From: Pseudonocardia petroleophila
GTDB lineage: Bacteria > Actinomycetota > Actinomycetes > Mycobacteriales > Pseudonocardiaceae
Assembly (NCBI RefSeq): GCF_014235185.1
Contig: NZ_CP060131.1
Coordinates: 2,301,501 to 2,365,500, forward strand
Reading direction: 5' to 3'
Length of the DNA stretch: 64,000 nucleotides
Shown here: piece by piece, positions 36,223 through 44,627 of the stretch
How the letters are laid out: every line of letters begins with the position of its first letter
Position numbering within the stretch: position 1 is the first letter of the stretch
Made by a program: the position numbers and the translations under genes
Notes under the pieces: generated by a model
The model's input: the letters and a program-made list of their open reading frames with translations, nothing else
What the model was told of the DNA's origin: nothing
Databases searched by the model: none

Positions 36223-37002
36223 GTGATCGAGCTGAAGACGCCCGAGGAGATCGCGCGCATGCACGTGGCCGGGCGGTTCGTCGCCGAGGTGCTCACCGAG
36301 ATCGGCGGGCTCGCCGACGTGGGCGTCAACCTCCTCGACCTGGAGCACCACGCCCGCGCCATGATCCGGCGTCGGGGGGCCGAGTCGTGCTACTGGGACT
36401 ACGCGCCGTCCTTCGGCAGGGGGCCGTTCCGCAACGTCCTCTGCCTGGCGGTCAACGACGCCGTCCTGCACGGCCTCCCGCACGACTACGTGCTGCGCGA
36501 CGGGGACGTGCTCACCGCCGACCTCGCCGTCGGCATCGACGGCTGGGTGGCCGACTCGGCGCGCACAGTGATCGTCGGGACCGCCGCGGAGGAGGACCTG
36601 CGGATCGTCCACGCCACCGAGGAGGCGCTGGAGGCGGCGATCGCGCTGGCGCGCCCGGGCAACCGCCTGGGTGACATCTCGGCGGCGATCGCCGCAGTGG
36701 CCCACCGCCACGGCTACCCGGTCAATGACCAGTTCGGCGGCCACGGCCTGGGCCGCACCATGCACGAGGACCCGCACGTGTCGAACACGGGCCGGGCGGG
36801 GCGCGGCCTGAGGCTCCGGCCGGGCCTGACGCTCGCCCTCGAACCCTGGTTCGCCCGCACCACCGACCGGATCGTCTACGACCCCGACGGCTGGACGATC
36901 CGGTCGGCCGACGGCTCCCGCACCGCCCACTCGGAGCACACCGTGGCCGTCACCGAGGACGCGCCGCTGGTGCTCACCCGGCGGGAGTCGGAGCTGCGGT
37001 GA
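36223..37002 (+). CDS. map: M24 family type I methionine aminopeptidase
   Basis: A 259-residue pita-bread aminopeptidase that removes initiator Met. All five metal ligands are visible: the Asp pair in LTADLAVGIDGWVADSARTV (about 97-116), His in GHGLGRTMHEDP (about 174-185), Glu in ALEPWF (about 206-211) and Glu in SEHTVAVTED (about 238-247). GTG 36223 was chosen, since AGGTGG (36209-36214) sits 8 bases upstream; a GTG 12 bases earlier is possible. It may be an accessory copy, given its dedicated operator. Confidence 0.84.
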   Translation: MIELKTPEEIARMHVAGRFVAEVLTEIGGLADVGVNLLDLEHHARAMIRRRGAESCYWDYAPSFGRGPFRNVLCLAVNDAVLHGLPHDYVLRDGDVLTADLAVGIDGWVADSARTVIVGTAAEEDLRIVHATEEALEAAIALARPGNRLGDISAAIAAVAHRHGYPVNDQFGGHGLGRTMHEDPHVSNTGRAGRGLRLRPGLTLALEPWFARTTDRIVYDPDGWTIRSADGSRTAHSEHTVAVTEDAPLVLTRRESELR

Positions 37003-37035
37003 CCCGCTGACCGCGGCCGTAGTCCGGGATGCGGA

Positions 37036-37737
37036 TCATCCGCGGGCGGACGGTGCGGGCTCGTCGTACTCGTCGTGGCGGCGCATCCAGAACGAGAAGG
37101 GCGCCTGGGGCCAGCCGTCCGGCACGTCCTCGCCCTCGATCTGGTCGCCGTAGGGGGTCAGGGCCAGCAGGCTGGCGACGCTGCCGATGTGCCGCACCAT
37201 CGACCCGTTCTGCAGGAAGTACGTCCGGTAGACGTCGTCGCCGTCGCGCAGGAAGACGTTGATCGCGAACCACTCCGTCGCGTCGAAGTCCTCGGTGAAG
37301 GAGTCGGTCGCGATCGTGTACCAGGGCAGGTCGGTCCAGCCCATCCGCTCGGCGTAGGCCCGCAGGGCCGGCTGCGGTGCGGGCGAGACCATGGCGAAGG
37401 TGATGTCGTGGGCGTGCAGGAGGCCGAGCTCGGCCACCCCGTCCGCCCACGACGAGCACCCGACGCACCCGGCGTCGGGCCACCCGCCGACCCCCTCCTC
37501 GAAGAAGAACCGGTAGAGGATCAGCTGGCTGCGCCCCTCGAAGAGGTCGACCAGCGCGACCGGCCCGTCGGGACCCTCGAAGCGGTAGTCGCCCTCGACC
37601 CGCACCATCGGCATCCGCTTGCGCGCCGCGGTGAGCCGGTCGATCTCGGCGGCGACGGCCACCTCCTGCTCGTTCGTCCGGGCGACCGCCTCCTTCCAGT
37701 CGGCGAGGGAGACGACGGGCGGCTTGGCGACGACCAT
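37036..37737 (-). CDS. DUF899 thioredoxin-like protein
   Basis: A 233-residue DUF899 protein with a thioredoxin-like fold. It carries a CxxC in GCVGCSSWADG (about 90-100), the family motifs LYRFFFEEGVGGWPDAGC and YGEE-like aromatic segments (WFAINVFLRDGDDVYRTYF). Function unknown; members are often annotated as thioredoxin-family redox proteins. It lies 66 bases downstream of YajQ on the same strand. Confidence 0.8.
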   Translation of the reverse strand: MVVAKPPVVSLADWKEAVARTNEQEVAVAAEIDRLTAARKRMPMVRVEGDYRFEGPDGPVALVDLFEGRSQLILYRFFFEEGVGGWPDAGCVGCSSWADGVAELGLLHAHDITFAMVSPAPQPALRAYAERMGWTDLPWYTIATDSFTEDFDATEWFAINVFLRDGDDVYRTYFLQNGSMVRHIGSVASLLALTPYGDQIEGEDVPDGWPQAPFSFWMRRHDEYDEPAPSARG

Positions 37738-37803
37738 GGGCCTGGACCGTAGTCGCGTGATCGACGGGGCGCAGGACGACGGCCCGGGCTCAGGGCCGGT
37801 GGG

Positions 37804-38295
37804 TCACCGGTAGTTGGTGAACTGCAGCGCGATGCCGAAGTCCCGGCTCTTGAGCAGGGCGATGACGGCTTGCAGGTCGTCCTTCTTCTTGCCCGAGACG
37901 CGCAGCTGGTCGCCCTGGATCTGGGCCTGGACGCCCTTGAACTTCTCGTCGCGGATGGCCTTGCTGATCTCCTTGGCCTTCTCCGCCTCGATGCCCTGCA
38001 GGATCTTGCCGTTGACCTTGTAGACCTTGCCCGAGATCGCCGGGTCGCCCGCCTCGAACGCCTTCATCGAGATGCTGCGCTTGACCAGCTTCTCCTTGAA
38101 CACCTCGACCGCGGCCAGCGCGCGCTCCTCGGTCTCCGACTCGATCGTCAGCGCCTCCTCGCCCGCCCAGGCGATGGAGGTGCCGGTGCCGCGGAAGTCG
38201 AAGCGCTGCGACAGTTCCTTCGCGGCCTGGTTGAGGGCGTTGTCGACCTCCTGGCGGTCGACCTTGCTCACCACGTCGAACGACGGGTCTGCCAT
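37804..38295 (-). CDS. yajQ: YajQ family nucleotide-binding protein
   Basis: A 163-residue two-domain protein of the YajQ/UPF0234 family; a Xanthomonas member binds cyclic di-GMP. Start [20 protein letters not shown] and end [15 protein letters not shown] are classic ends of the family, and RFDFRGTG (about 31-38) lies in the first domain. ATG with AGGAGG-type site (tcctcc on the plus strand at 38299-38304). Role here unknown; it is divergent from tRNA-Tyr. Confidence 0.92.
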   Translation of the reverse strand: MADPSFDVVSKVDRQEVDNALNQAAKELSQRFDFRGTGTSIAWAGEEALTIESETEERALAAVEVFKEKLVKRSISMKAFEAGDPAISGKVYKVNGKILQGIEAEKAKEISKAIRDEKFKGVQAQIQGDQLRVSGKKKDDLQAVIALLKSRDFGIALQFTNYR

Positions 38296-38322
38296 GTGTC
38301 CTCCTGATCACCGGGGCCGGGA

Positions 38323-38351
38323 TCGGACCCGGATTCCGGCTGTCGTATCCT
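38323..38351 (+). promoter_or_regulatory. Candidate tRNA-Tyr promoter
   Basis: TCGGAC (38323-38328) and TATCCT (38346-38351) are separated by 17 bases. Transcription would begin near 38358, 17 bases before the mature tRNA 5' end. Confidence 0.4.
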
Positions 38352-38374
38352 TCTCCAGCGCTACGGCGCACCGG

Positions 38375-38456
38375 GGCAGGTTGCCCGAGTGGCCAAAGGG
38401 AGCGGACTGTAAATCCGTCGGCTTAGCCTACGAAGGTTCGAATCCTTCACCTGCCA
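38375..38456 (+). tRNA. tRNA-Tyr (GTA)
   Basis: A class II tRNA of 82 bases with a long variable arm. The acceptor pairs GGCAGGT with ACCTGCC, and the discriminator is A. The anticodon GTA is at 38409-38411 in ACTGTAAAT; the T arm is GGTTCGAATCC. CCA is not encoded. It is an insertion target: an integrase relic lies just downstream. Confidence 0.95.
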
Positions 38457-38466
38457 CACCCCGGGA

Positions 38467-38507
38467 AAGCGGCCCCTGACCAGCAGATACACGGTCGGGG
38501 GCCGCTT
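38467..38507 (+). terminator. Strong hairpin terminator after tRNA-Tyr
   Basis: Arms AAGCGGCCCCTGACC (38467-38481) and GGTCGGGGGCCGCTT (38493-38507) pair over 15 bases with one T-G wobble, around an 11-base loop. It lies 10 bases after the tRNA. Confidence 0.75.
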
Positions 38508-38567
38508 CTGCGTCTGTCCCGCTGTGTCCTGCTCCAGACGGCTGTTCACGACCCTCCACGGACGCGA

Positions 38568-38729
38568 TCAAGAACTGCCCTGCCTCAGTGGGTCCTCGAC
38601 CCGGCGCCGGACCGTCGCGTCCTGACCAAGGATGCACTCGGCGTAGACCCGGAGCAGCACGTCGACGCCGTGTCCGGCCCACGCGGCCACCTGGGGTGCC
38701 GGAACACCACCGTTGAGCCACGTGGACAC
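38568..38729 (-). pseudogene. C-terminal remnant of a tyrosine site-specific integrase
   Basis: On the minus strand about 54 codons read VSTWLNGGVPAPQVAAWAGH, then GVDVLLRVYAECILGQDA and TVRRRVEDPLRQGSS before a TGA. This is the end of actinomycete phage/ICE integrases, with the AGHxxxVLLRVYA segment carrying the catalytic His and Tyr. Upstream in frame a TAG lies 9 bases before the V codon, and the catalytic Arg domain is missing. It sits next to tRNA-Tyr, the normal place for such a gene, so this is likely the scar of a lost element. Confidence 0.72.
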
Positions 38730-38803
38730 CGGGGCCCGCTATCCGGCGCGACGTCACCCGGGCCGATCCGACGTCGCAGCCCTGCAGATGCCACGGTCAC
38801 CGT

Positions 38804-39385
38804 ATGACAGAGACGAGCCTCAAGGCGGACCTCCACGACTACCTGCGCGCGGCTCGCAGCGCCGCCGTCTGGAAGCTCGACGGGCTGTCCGACTACGACG
38901 TACGACGTCCGTTGGTTGCGACTGGCACCAACCTGCTCGGCATCGTCAAACACCTCGCCACCGTCGAGTGGGGCCACTTCGGCGCTGCATTCGGAGAGCC
39001 GGACCCAGCATCACTTCCGTGGTCCGCCGCCGACGCCGAACCCGATGCCGACATGTGGGCGGCGGAACATGAGACCAGAGCCGAGCTGCTCGATCTCTAC
39101 ACGCAGGTGTGCGCGGCCTCAGACGCAGTCATCGCCGGCAACGACCTCGACGCCATCGGACACGTCCCGTGGTGGCCGGAGCCCATGGCCACCGTGACCC
39201 TGCAGCACATCCTGATCCACACCATCGCCGAAGCGAATCGGCACGCTGGTCACAGCGACATCGTCCGCGAGCTCATCGACGGGTCGGCGGGATACTCAGC
39301 CCAGGTCGACCTGGTGAGTCGCGACGGACAAGCAGAGCGGCGCGAGCAGTGGGAACGCCTTGAAGGGATCGCACGACGAGCCTGA
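38804..39385 (+). CDS. DinB/DUF664 family protein (lower GC)
   Basis: A 193-residue four-helix DinB-superfamily protein. Metal-ligand candidates are His in LLGIVKHLATVEWGHFG (about 45-61) and the pair in HILIHTIAEANRHAGHSD (about 132-149). It probably uses a thiol cofactor such as mycothiol or bacillithiol. My count gives 119 GC in 180 bases (39121-39300), clearly below the surroundings. With the integrase relic next door, it may be cargo of the lost element. A close paralogue faces it across the following terminator. Confidence 0.82.
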   Translation: MTETSLKADLHDYLRAARSAAVWKLDGLSDYDVRRPLVATGTNLLGIVKHLATVEWGHFGAAFGEPDPASLPWSAADAEPDADMWAAEHETRAELLDLYTQVCAASDAVIAGNDLDAIGHVPWWPEPMATVTLQHILIHTIAEANRHAGHSDIVRELIDGSAGYSAQVDLVSRDGQAERREQWERLEGIARRA

Positions 39386-39433
39386 TGAGCCTCTGGCGGC
39401 CGGGCTCCGCCCGAACCCGACACCACTCGGAGA

Positions 39434-39473
39434 TCCGGGGGCCGGTGAACGCGTTCCGCGGAACGCCCCCGGA
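39434..39473. terminator. Bidirectional terminator-like hairpin with internal palindrome
   Basis: TCCGGGGGC (39434-39442) pairs perfectly with GCCCCCGGA (39465-39473). Inside lies GCGTTCCGCGGAACGC (39451-39466), a self-complementary 16-mer whose last two bases are shared with the right arm. It sits between two convergent genes, so it could terminate both. No T tracts flank it, which is usual in high-GC actinobacteria. Confidence 0.6.
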
Positions 39474-39501
39474 CGCGGTGCGGCCCGGGCCGGACGACCG
39501 A

Positions 39502-40086
39502 TCAGGACGACGACGCCTGCCGGGCCGCCGACTCGACCCTCTCCACGTACCGCTCCCACCAGGCGCGGTCGTCCGACGGCAGCGAGTCGCTGTCGGCCCG
39601 GTACCCGATGACCCCGTCGAGGGTCTCCCGGACGATGTCGGCCTGCCCGGCGTGGCGGTGCGTCTCGCCGATCATGCGGACGACCACGTGGTGCAGCGTC
39701 GTCGCGGCCCTCTCGGCGGGCCAGTGCGGAACGCGCCCGACGGTGTCGAGCGGGAGCTCGGTGACGATGGCGTCGGAGTGCGCGGCGACGCGGCGGTAGC
39801 GGGCGACGATCTCCTCGCGCGGTTCGTCGGCGCGGGCCCACATGTCCTCGTTCTGCCACGGGTCGACGGTGTCCAGGTAGCCGAGGTCCGGGCTCGGCCG
39901 GTCGAACGTGCGGGCGAAGTAGGTGAGTTCGCCGCTGGTCAGGTGCTTCACCAGGCCGAGCAGGTTCGTCCCGGTGGGGGTCAGCGGCCGGCGTGCGGCG
40001 TACTCGTCGAGACCGTCGAGCTTCCAGAGCACCGCCTCGCGGGCCTCGTTCAGGTACTGGAGCAGATCGTCCTTCTGAGTGGGCAT
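39502..40086 (-). CDS. DinB/DUF664 family protein
   Basis: A 194-residue paralogue of the protein that faces it, with the same sequence signposts: VLWKLDGLDEYAARRPLTPTG, TNLLGLVKHLTSGELTYFA and RMIGETHRHAGQADIVRE. Metal-binding His positions are conserved. It keeps the local high GC, unlike its neighbour, so it is probably resident. Start at MPTQKDDLLQYL. Confidence 0.85.
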   Translation of the reverse strand: MPTQKDDLLQYLNEAREAVLWKLDGLDEYAARRPLTPTGTNLLGLVKHLTSGELTYFARTFDRPSPDLGYLDTVDPWQNEDMWARADEPREEIVARYRRVAAHSDAIVTELPLDTVGRVPHWPAERAATTLHHVVVRMIGETHRHAGQADIVRETLDGVIGYRADSDSLPSDDRAWWERYVERVESAARQASSS

Positions 40087-40228
40087 GGCGCGGACGGTGC
40101 CAGGACCCACCGACAGGCGGCTCGCGAGCCTCCCGGGGCACGCCGAGCGCGATCCCCGCCGGGGGACGATCGCGGCAGCCGGCGGATTCCCGTGGCGCCC
40201 GCGGCGGCGGTCGGTGAGGATGCGGCGC

Positions 40229-40705
40229 GTGACGATCCGTCCGCTCGGGTCCGGGGACCGCGACGCCGTGGTGGCGCTGTCGCTGCGCGCCTGGGAGCCC
40301 GTCTTCGCCTCGCTGCGGTCCGTGCTGCACGGGTCCGGCGTGTTCGACCTCCAGTACCCGCGGGGGTGGGCGGCCGCGCAGGCCGCGGCGGTGGGGGAGG
40401 TGTGCGACTCCGGGCGGGTCTGGGTCGCGGACGTCGACGGGGTCGTCGCCGGGTTCGTCGCCGTCGTCCTGCACACCGACGACCTCATGGGCGAGATCCA
40501 CATGGTCGCCGTCGACCCCGCGTTCCAGCGCCGGGGTCTCGGCGCGGGGCTGACGGGGTTCGCGCTCGGGTGGATGGCGGAGCAGGGGATGACCACGGCG
40601 ATGGTCGAGACCGGAGGGGACCCGGGCCACGCGCCCGCGCGCGCCACCTACGAGGCCGCCGGGTTCACGCACCTGCCGATCAGCCGCTACTTCCGGACCC
40701 TCTGA
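40229..40705 (+). CDS. GNAT N-acetyltransferase
   Basis: A 158-residue GNAT protein. The acetyl-CoA loop is HMVAVDPAFQRRGLGAGLTGFALG (V-x-P-x-x-Q-x-x-G-x-G at about 91-104), followed by ARATYEAAGFTHLPISRYF, a typical C-terminal strand. GGTGAGG (40213-40219) is 9 bases before GTG 40229; the ATG at 40220 in the same frame sits directly on that site. Substrate unknown. Its 3' end overlaps the next gene (opposite strand) by 26 bases. Confidence 0.8.
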   Translation: MTIRPLGSGDRDAVVALSLRAWEPVFASLRSVLHGSGVFDLQYPRGWAAAQAAAVGEVCDSGRVWVADVDGVVAGFVAVVLHTDDLMGEIHMVAVDPAFQRRGLGAGLTGFALGWMAEQGMTTAMVETGGDPGHAPARATYEAAGFTHLPISRYFRTL

Positions 40706-41621
40706 CCTCCAGCACCAGCCGGACCTCGGTGGCGCGGTAGCCGGCCCGCTCGAACGCCGCGGCCATCGGGGCGTTGACGACGTCGGTCGTGGCGGTGATC
40801 CGCTCGGCCCCGTCGGCGGCGTGGATGCGGGTGATCTCGCCGAGCACGTCGTCGACGAGCCCCCGCCCGCGCATCCCGGGCACGACGCCGAGGTAGCCGA
40901 CGTTGCGGCCGTACGGGGTGGCGGACGGGACGGCGAACCCGGCGAGGGCCCCGTCTGCGGCGTGCGCGAGCCGCCACCACTCCCGCCGGCCCGGGCACGA
41001 GAGGTAGAAGTCCAGGTCGTCGCGGGCCTGCCGGTCCGCGCCGACGTCGGCGACCTCGCGCAGCGTCGCCACGTCCAGGCTGTCCGCGGCGATCCGGCGG
41101 AACGCGTCGACGAACGCCTCGTCGTCGGGCTCGGGGCGGAACGCGAGCCGCGTCGACGGGGGCGGGACCGGTGCGTCCGGGATCCACTCGTAGCGCAGCC
41201 GCTCGACCTCCTCGGTCAGCCCCGCCCGCCGGGCCGCATCCGTCCGCCAGGCCACGGCGTCGACGACGTCCGGCCGGTCGCGCCAGCCGCCCGGCAGCGT
41301 CAGCTCGTACCGCGGCCGGGCGGCCAGCGCGGTGTGCCCGGCGCTCAGGAGCCGGTGCGCGAGCCCCGCCCGGTCGGGGACGCCCGGCCGGACGTGCAGG
41401 CAGTCCAGCGCGACCGGTGCGTCGTCGTCCGAGCGTCCCCACCACAGCGCCCGGCCGACGATCGCACCGTCCTGCTCGGCCACCCACGTCCACTCCGGAC
41501 GGAGGCGGCGTTCCGCGTGCTCGCGCCGGAAGCGGTCGGCGTCGATCCCGCCGACCGGGTCGTCGAGCGGGAAGGCGGCGACGGCGTCGAGATCGGCGTC
41601 GGTGGCGCGGCGGACCGTCAC
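40680..41621 (-). CDS. Tandem GNAT-type acetyltransferase
   Basis: A 313-residue protein with two GNAT-like halves. The N-terminal one starts VTVRRATDADLDAVAAFPL with weakened acetyl-CoA motifs. The C-terminal one has YLGVVPGMRGRGLVDDVLGE (about 249-268), a proper R-G-x-G loop, and TTDVVNAPMAAAFERAGYRA. Similar tandem-GNAT proteins are common in actinobacteria. GTG start overlaps the upstream phosphotransferase by 4 bases. Confidence 0.8.
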   Translation of the reverse strand: MTVRRATDADLDAVAAFPLDDPVGGIDADRFRREHAERRLRPEWTWVAEQDGAIVGRALWWGRSDDDAPVALDCLHVRPGVPDRAGLAHRLLSAGHTALAARPRYELTLPGGWRDRPDVVDAVAWRTDAARRAGLTEEVERLRYEWIPDAPVPPPSTRLAFRPEPDDEAFVDAFRRIAADSLDVATLREVADVGADRQARDDLDFYLSCPGRREWWRLAHAADGALAGFAVPSATPYGRNVGYLGVVPGMRGRGLVDDVLGEITRIHAADGAERITATTDVVNAPMAAAFERAGYRATEVRLVLEVRGSGSSG

Positions 41622-42445
41622 GGGGACGGCTCGGCGAGCAGCACGTCGAGGACCCGCGCGTCGTCCGTGATCGCGGCCTTCCACAGCGCCCAGCCGCGCC
41701 CGCGGGCCCACATCGCGTCGTCGGCGCCCGTCGCGGTCCGGAACGTCGCGCGGGCGTCGGGGTCGAGGAGGGTCCAGGCGATCACGAGGTCGCAGGCCGG
41801 GTCGCCGACCCCGCACGTCCCGAAGTCGATGACCGCGGCGAGCCGCCCGTCGGCGTCGAGCAGGAGGTTGCCGGCGGCGACGTCCCCGTGGAACCAGACC
41901 GGCGAGCCGTGCCACGTCGCGGCGAGCGCGGCGTCCCAGATCGCGGTCAGGGCGGCGGGGAGCCGGGTGAGGTGGCGGCGGGTCTCGTCGTCGTAGAACG
42001 CCGGGTCGGCCCCGCGGTGGAAGCTGTGCGCCCCGGCGACCGGGCCGCCGGACGCGTCGACCCGCCCCAGGGCGAGCAGGAAACCGGCCAGGTCCCGCGC
42101 GAAGGCGTGCGGGTCGGGCGGCGGGGCGTCGCCCACGGGGGTGCCGTCGATCCACCGGCGCACCGACCACGGCCAGGGGTAGTGCTCCGACGGCGCACCC
42201 GCCGCGACCGGGACGGGGATCGGCAGCGGCAGCGCGGGGGCGAGCCGGGGCAGCCAGCGGAGCTCCTTCTCCACCGCCGGCACGTACCCCGCGGCGCTGG
42301 GCAGCCGGACCGACAGGCTCTCCCCGAGCCGGAACGTGCGGTTGTCCACGCCCTGGCGGGGCACCGCGACGACCGGGAGGTCGGCCCACTGCGGGAACTG
42401 CGCGGCGACCAGCATGCGGACCAGGGTCTCGTCGATCGGGTGCAT
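41618..42445 (-). CDS. Aminoglycoside phosphotransferase (APH) family protein
   Basis: A 275-residue kinase-fold protein. WFHGDVAAGNLLLDADGRLA (about 183-202, HGDxxxGN) and VIDFGTCGVGDPACDLV (DFG-like) are the catalytic and metal-binding motifs of the APH group. Despite the family name, most such proteins phosphorylate unknown small molecules; no resistance role can be inferred. It is coupled to the tandem GNAT gene, which is a plausible pairing for metabolite modification. Confidence 0.85.
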   Translation of the reverse strand: MHPIDETLVRMLVAAQFPQWADLPVVAVPRQGVDNRTFRLGESLSVRLPSAAGYVPAVEKELRWLPRLAPALPLPIPVPVAAGAPSEHYPWPWSVRRWIDGTPVGDAPPPDPHAFARDLAGFLLALGRVDASGGPVAGAHSFHRGADPAFYDDETRRHLTRLPAALTAIWDAALAATWHGSPVWFHGDVAAGNLLLDADGRLAAVIDFGTCGVGDPACDLVIAWTLLDPDARATFRTATGADDAMWARGRGWALWKAAITDDARVLDVLLAEPSP

Positions 42446-42488
42446 CGGGGCCCACCCTGCCGTCGCGGCACGGCCGGGCGCGACCGGG

Positions 42489-43883
42489 TTACGCCCTGCG
42501 GGCCAGCAGGTAGGCCTGCGGCGTCCGCTCGCCGTCCTCCGCCTGCCGGACGGTCTGCGCGTGCACCGGTAGGCCTGCCGCCTCCAGCAGGGCGGCCATC
42601 CGCTCCGGGCGACGGCGGTGGAAGAGCAGGTCGACGGGGTGGCCGAGGGCGTCGGTGAGGTGCAGCGGCTCGTCCCCGACCTGGAACGTCAGCAGGGCGT
42701 GGCCGCCGGGGGAGAGGACGCGGGCGAACTCCGCGAGCGCCCCCGGCAGCTCGTCGTCGGGGACGTGGATGGTCGAGTAGTGGGCGACGAGCCCGTCGAC
42801 GCACGCGTCGGGCAGCGGCAGGGCCGTCATCGACCCGACGGAGAACCGCAGGTCCGGGTACGCGCGGCGGGCCTGCTCGACCATCCCCGGCGACAGGTCG
42901 ATCCCGGAGACGTCGACGCCGAGGCCGTGCAGGTGCGCGGTGATCCGCCCGGTGCCGCACCCCACGTCGACGACCGGGCCGCTCCCGACGACGTCGGCGA
43001 ACCAGCGCAGCAGCGCCCGCTCCGCCGGCCGCCGGGGCAGCTCGTCGCCGACGTACCCGACGTACTCGGCGGCGATGGCGTCGTAGGAGTCGCGGGTGCG
43101 GCGCAGGAACTCGGGCTCGTCCACGGCGGCGACGCTACCGATCACCACCGTCGCCCCCCGCTCGTCGTCGACGACCGTGCGGGCGACGAGGCCGTGGCGC
43201 TCCATCGCCGCGGCCGTCAGCGGGGCCTGGCGGTCGCTGGTCTCGATCAGCAGGTGCCCGCCGGGGGCGAGCCAGCGCGGCGCCGCGGCGGCCACCCGCT
43301 GCTGGACCGCGGTGCCGTCGGGTCCGCCGTCGAGCGCCGCGCGCGCCTCGTGCAGCCGCGCCTCGGGCGGCATGAGGGCGATCGCGTCGGTCGGGACGTA
43401 CGGGGCGTTGGCGACGAGCACGTCGACGCGCCCGTGCAGTGCGGCGGGCAGCGGGGCGTCGAGGTCGCCCCGGTGGACGTGCCCGCGGGGGAGGTTGCGC
43501 CGGGCGAGCGCGACCGCGGCCGGGTCGAGGTCGGCGGCGTGCACCTCGGCGTCCGGGACGGCGGCGTGGACGGCCGCGGCGACGGCCCCGGTGCCGCAGC
43601 ACAGGTCCACGACGACGGCCCCCGGCCGGGTCAGCGCGATCGCCCGCTCCGCGAGGAGCTCCGTGCGCCTGCGCGGGACGAACACGCCCGCACCGACCGC
43701 GATCCGCAGCCCGCAGAACTCCGCCCACCCCAGGACGTGCTCGAGCGGCTCACCCGCGACCCGCCGCCCGACCAGCGCGTCGAGTGCGGCGGGGGAGTCG
43801 GCCGCCGCGAGCAGCAGCCGGGCCTCGTCCTCGGCGAACACGCAGCCCGCGGCGCGCAGCCGGGCCACGACGTCGGCCGCCAT
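42489..43883 (-). CDS. PrmC-like / class I methyltransferase fusion protein
   Basis: 464 residues with two methyltransferases. The first half (about 1-250) resembles protein N5-glutamine methyltransferases: VVVDLCCGTGAVAAAVHAAV (motif I) and the catalytic-type VLVANAPYVPTDAI, where NAPY replaces the classical NPPY. The second (about 255-464) is a Methyltransf_11-type domain with PVVDVGCGTGRITAHLHGLG and FARVLSPGGHALLTFQ. Joining them in one chain is unusual. Targets are unknown. The frame has no internal stop or frameshift. Confidence 0.82.
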   Translation of the reverse strand: MAADVVARLRAAGCVFAEDEARLLLAAADSPAALDALVGRRVAGEPLEHVLGWAEFCGLRIAVGAGVFVPRRRTELLAERAIALTRPGAVVVDLCCGTGAVAAAVHAAVPDAEVHAADLDPAAVALARRNLPRGHVHRGDLDAPLPAALHGRVDVLVANAPYVPTDAIALMPPEARLHEARAALDGGPDGTAVQQRVAAAAPRWLAPGGHLLIETSDRQAPLTAAAMERHGLVARTVVDDERGATVVIGSVAAVDEPEFLRRTRDSYDAIAAEYVGYVGDELPRRPAERALLRWFADVVGSGPVVDVGCGTGRITAHLHGLGVDVSGIDLSPGMVEQARRAYPDLRFSVGSMTALPLPDACVDGLVAHYSTIHVPDDELPGALAEFARVLSPGGHALLTFQVGDEPLHLTDALGHPVDLLFHRRRPERMAALLEAAGLPVHAQTVRQAEDGERTPQAYLLARRA

Positions 43884-43889
43884 CCGGGC

Positions 43890-44627
43890 TCAGGCCGGGG
43901 GCAGGGCGTCGACGACCGTGCTGTCGGCGACGACCGCGCGGGCCAGCTCGGTGAGCTGCCGGTTGGTGGCCCGCGCGTGCCGGCGGAGCAGGTCGAAGGC
44001 CACCGTCATGTCGACGTCGCGGCGTTCGGCGACCACGCCCTTCGCCTGCTCGATCGTCACCCGGCTGTTCAGCGCGCCCTCCAGCTGCTCGGCGAGCAGC
44101 TCGCGGTGGGCGATCGCCCGCTCCTGGATGATCCCGATGGTGGCGACGTCGGCCAGCGCCTGCCCGATGCGGCGGTCGTCGGCCGACATCGCCGCAGGCA
44201 CCTCGCCGAACAGGTTCAGCGCGCCGATCGTCTCCGCGCGCAGCCGCAGCGGGAACGCGTGCACGGCGAGGTAGCCCGCGTCGCGCGCGAACGGCGTGAA
44301 GTGCGGCCAGCGGGACTCCCCGGCCAGGTCGGCCGACACCACCTGCGTGCTGTGGTGGAAGCAGTCGACGCACGGACCCTCGGCCGACCGGAGCTGGAAC
44401 TGCTCCAGGTCGTGGGCGGCCTCGGTCGAGTACGCGGCGACGGTGAGTCGGCCGCGCTGGTCGGAGAGCATCAGCCCCGCCGCGTCGACGGGGAGCAGGG
44501 CGACGCAGTCGGCGCTGAGCCGGTGCAGCAGCTCGATGACGTCGTACCCGGCGACGAGGGTGTCGGCCAGCCCGACGAACGCCTCGGCCAGCGACCGCTC
44601 CCGGTGGTCGTGCTCGGCTGTGCTCAT
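43890..44627 (-). CDS. GAF-ANTAR transcription antiterminator
   Basis: A 245-residue regulator with an N-terminal GAF sensor (about 20-165, including LLPVDAAGLMLSDQRG and SAEGPCVDCFHHST) and a C-terminal ANTAR RNA-binding domain with RVTIEQAKGVVAERRDVDMT (about 190-209). ANTAR proteins bind dual RNA hairpins to prevent termination. A second GAF-ANTAR gene lies directly upstream, overlapping by 4 bases. The signal sensed is unknown. Confidence 0.87.
   Translation of the reverse strand: MSTAEHDHRERSLAEAFVGLADTLVAGYDVIELLHRLSADCVALLPVDAAGLMLSDQRGRLTVAAYSTEAAHDLEQFQLRSAEGPCVDCFHHSTQVVSADLAGESRWPHFTPFARDAGYLAVHAFPLRLRAETIGALNLFGEVPAAMSADDRRIGQALADVATIGIIQERAIAHRELLAEQLEGALNSRVTIEQAKGVVAERRDVDMTVAFDLLRRHARATNRQLTELARAVVADSTVVDALPPA

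Noticed and set aside
38361..38757. Minus-strand frames of 62-130 codons across tRNA-Tyr as genes
   Set aside because: They cross the tRNA or its terminator and read as low-complexity sequence. Only the integrase-like frame in this stretch has a recognisable match.
39386..39501. A second attachment site (copy of the tRNA-Tyr 3' end) marking the far side of an element
   Set aside because: I looked for TTCGAATCCTTCACCTGCC downstream of the integrase relic and saw none.
41618..42445. Aminoglycoside resistance gene
   Set aside because: The APH fold is widely used for small-molecule kinases; sequence motifs do not indicate aminoglycoside binding and no mobile element is adjacent.
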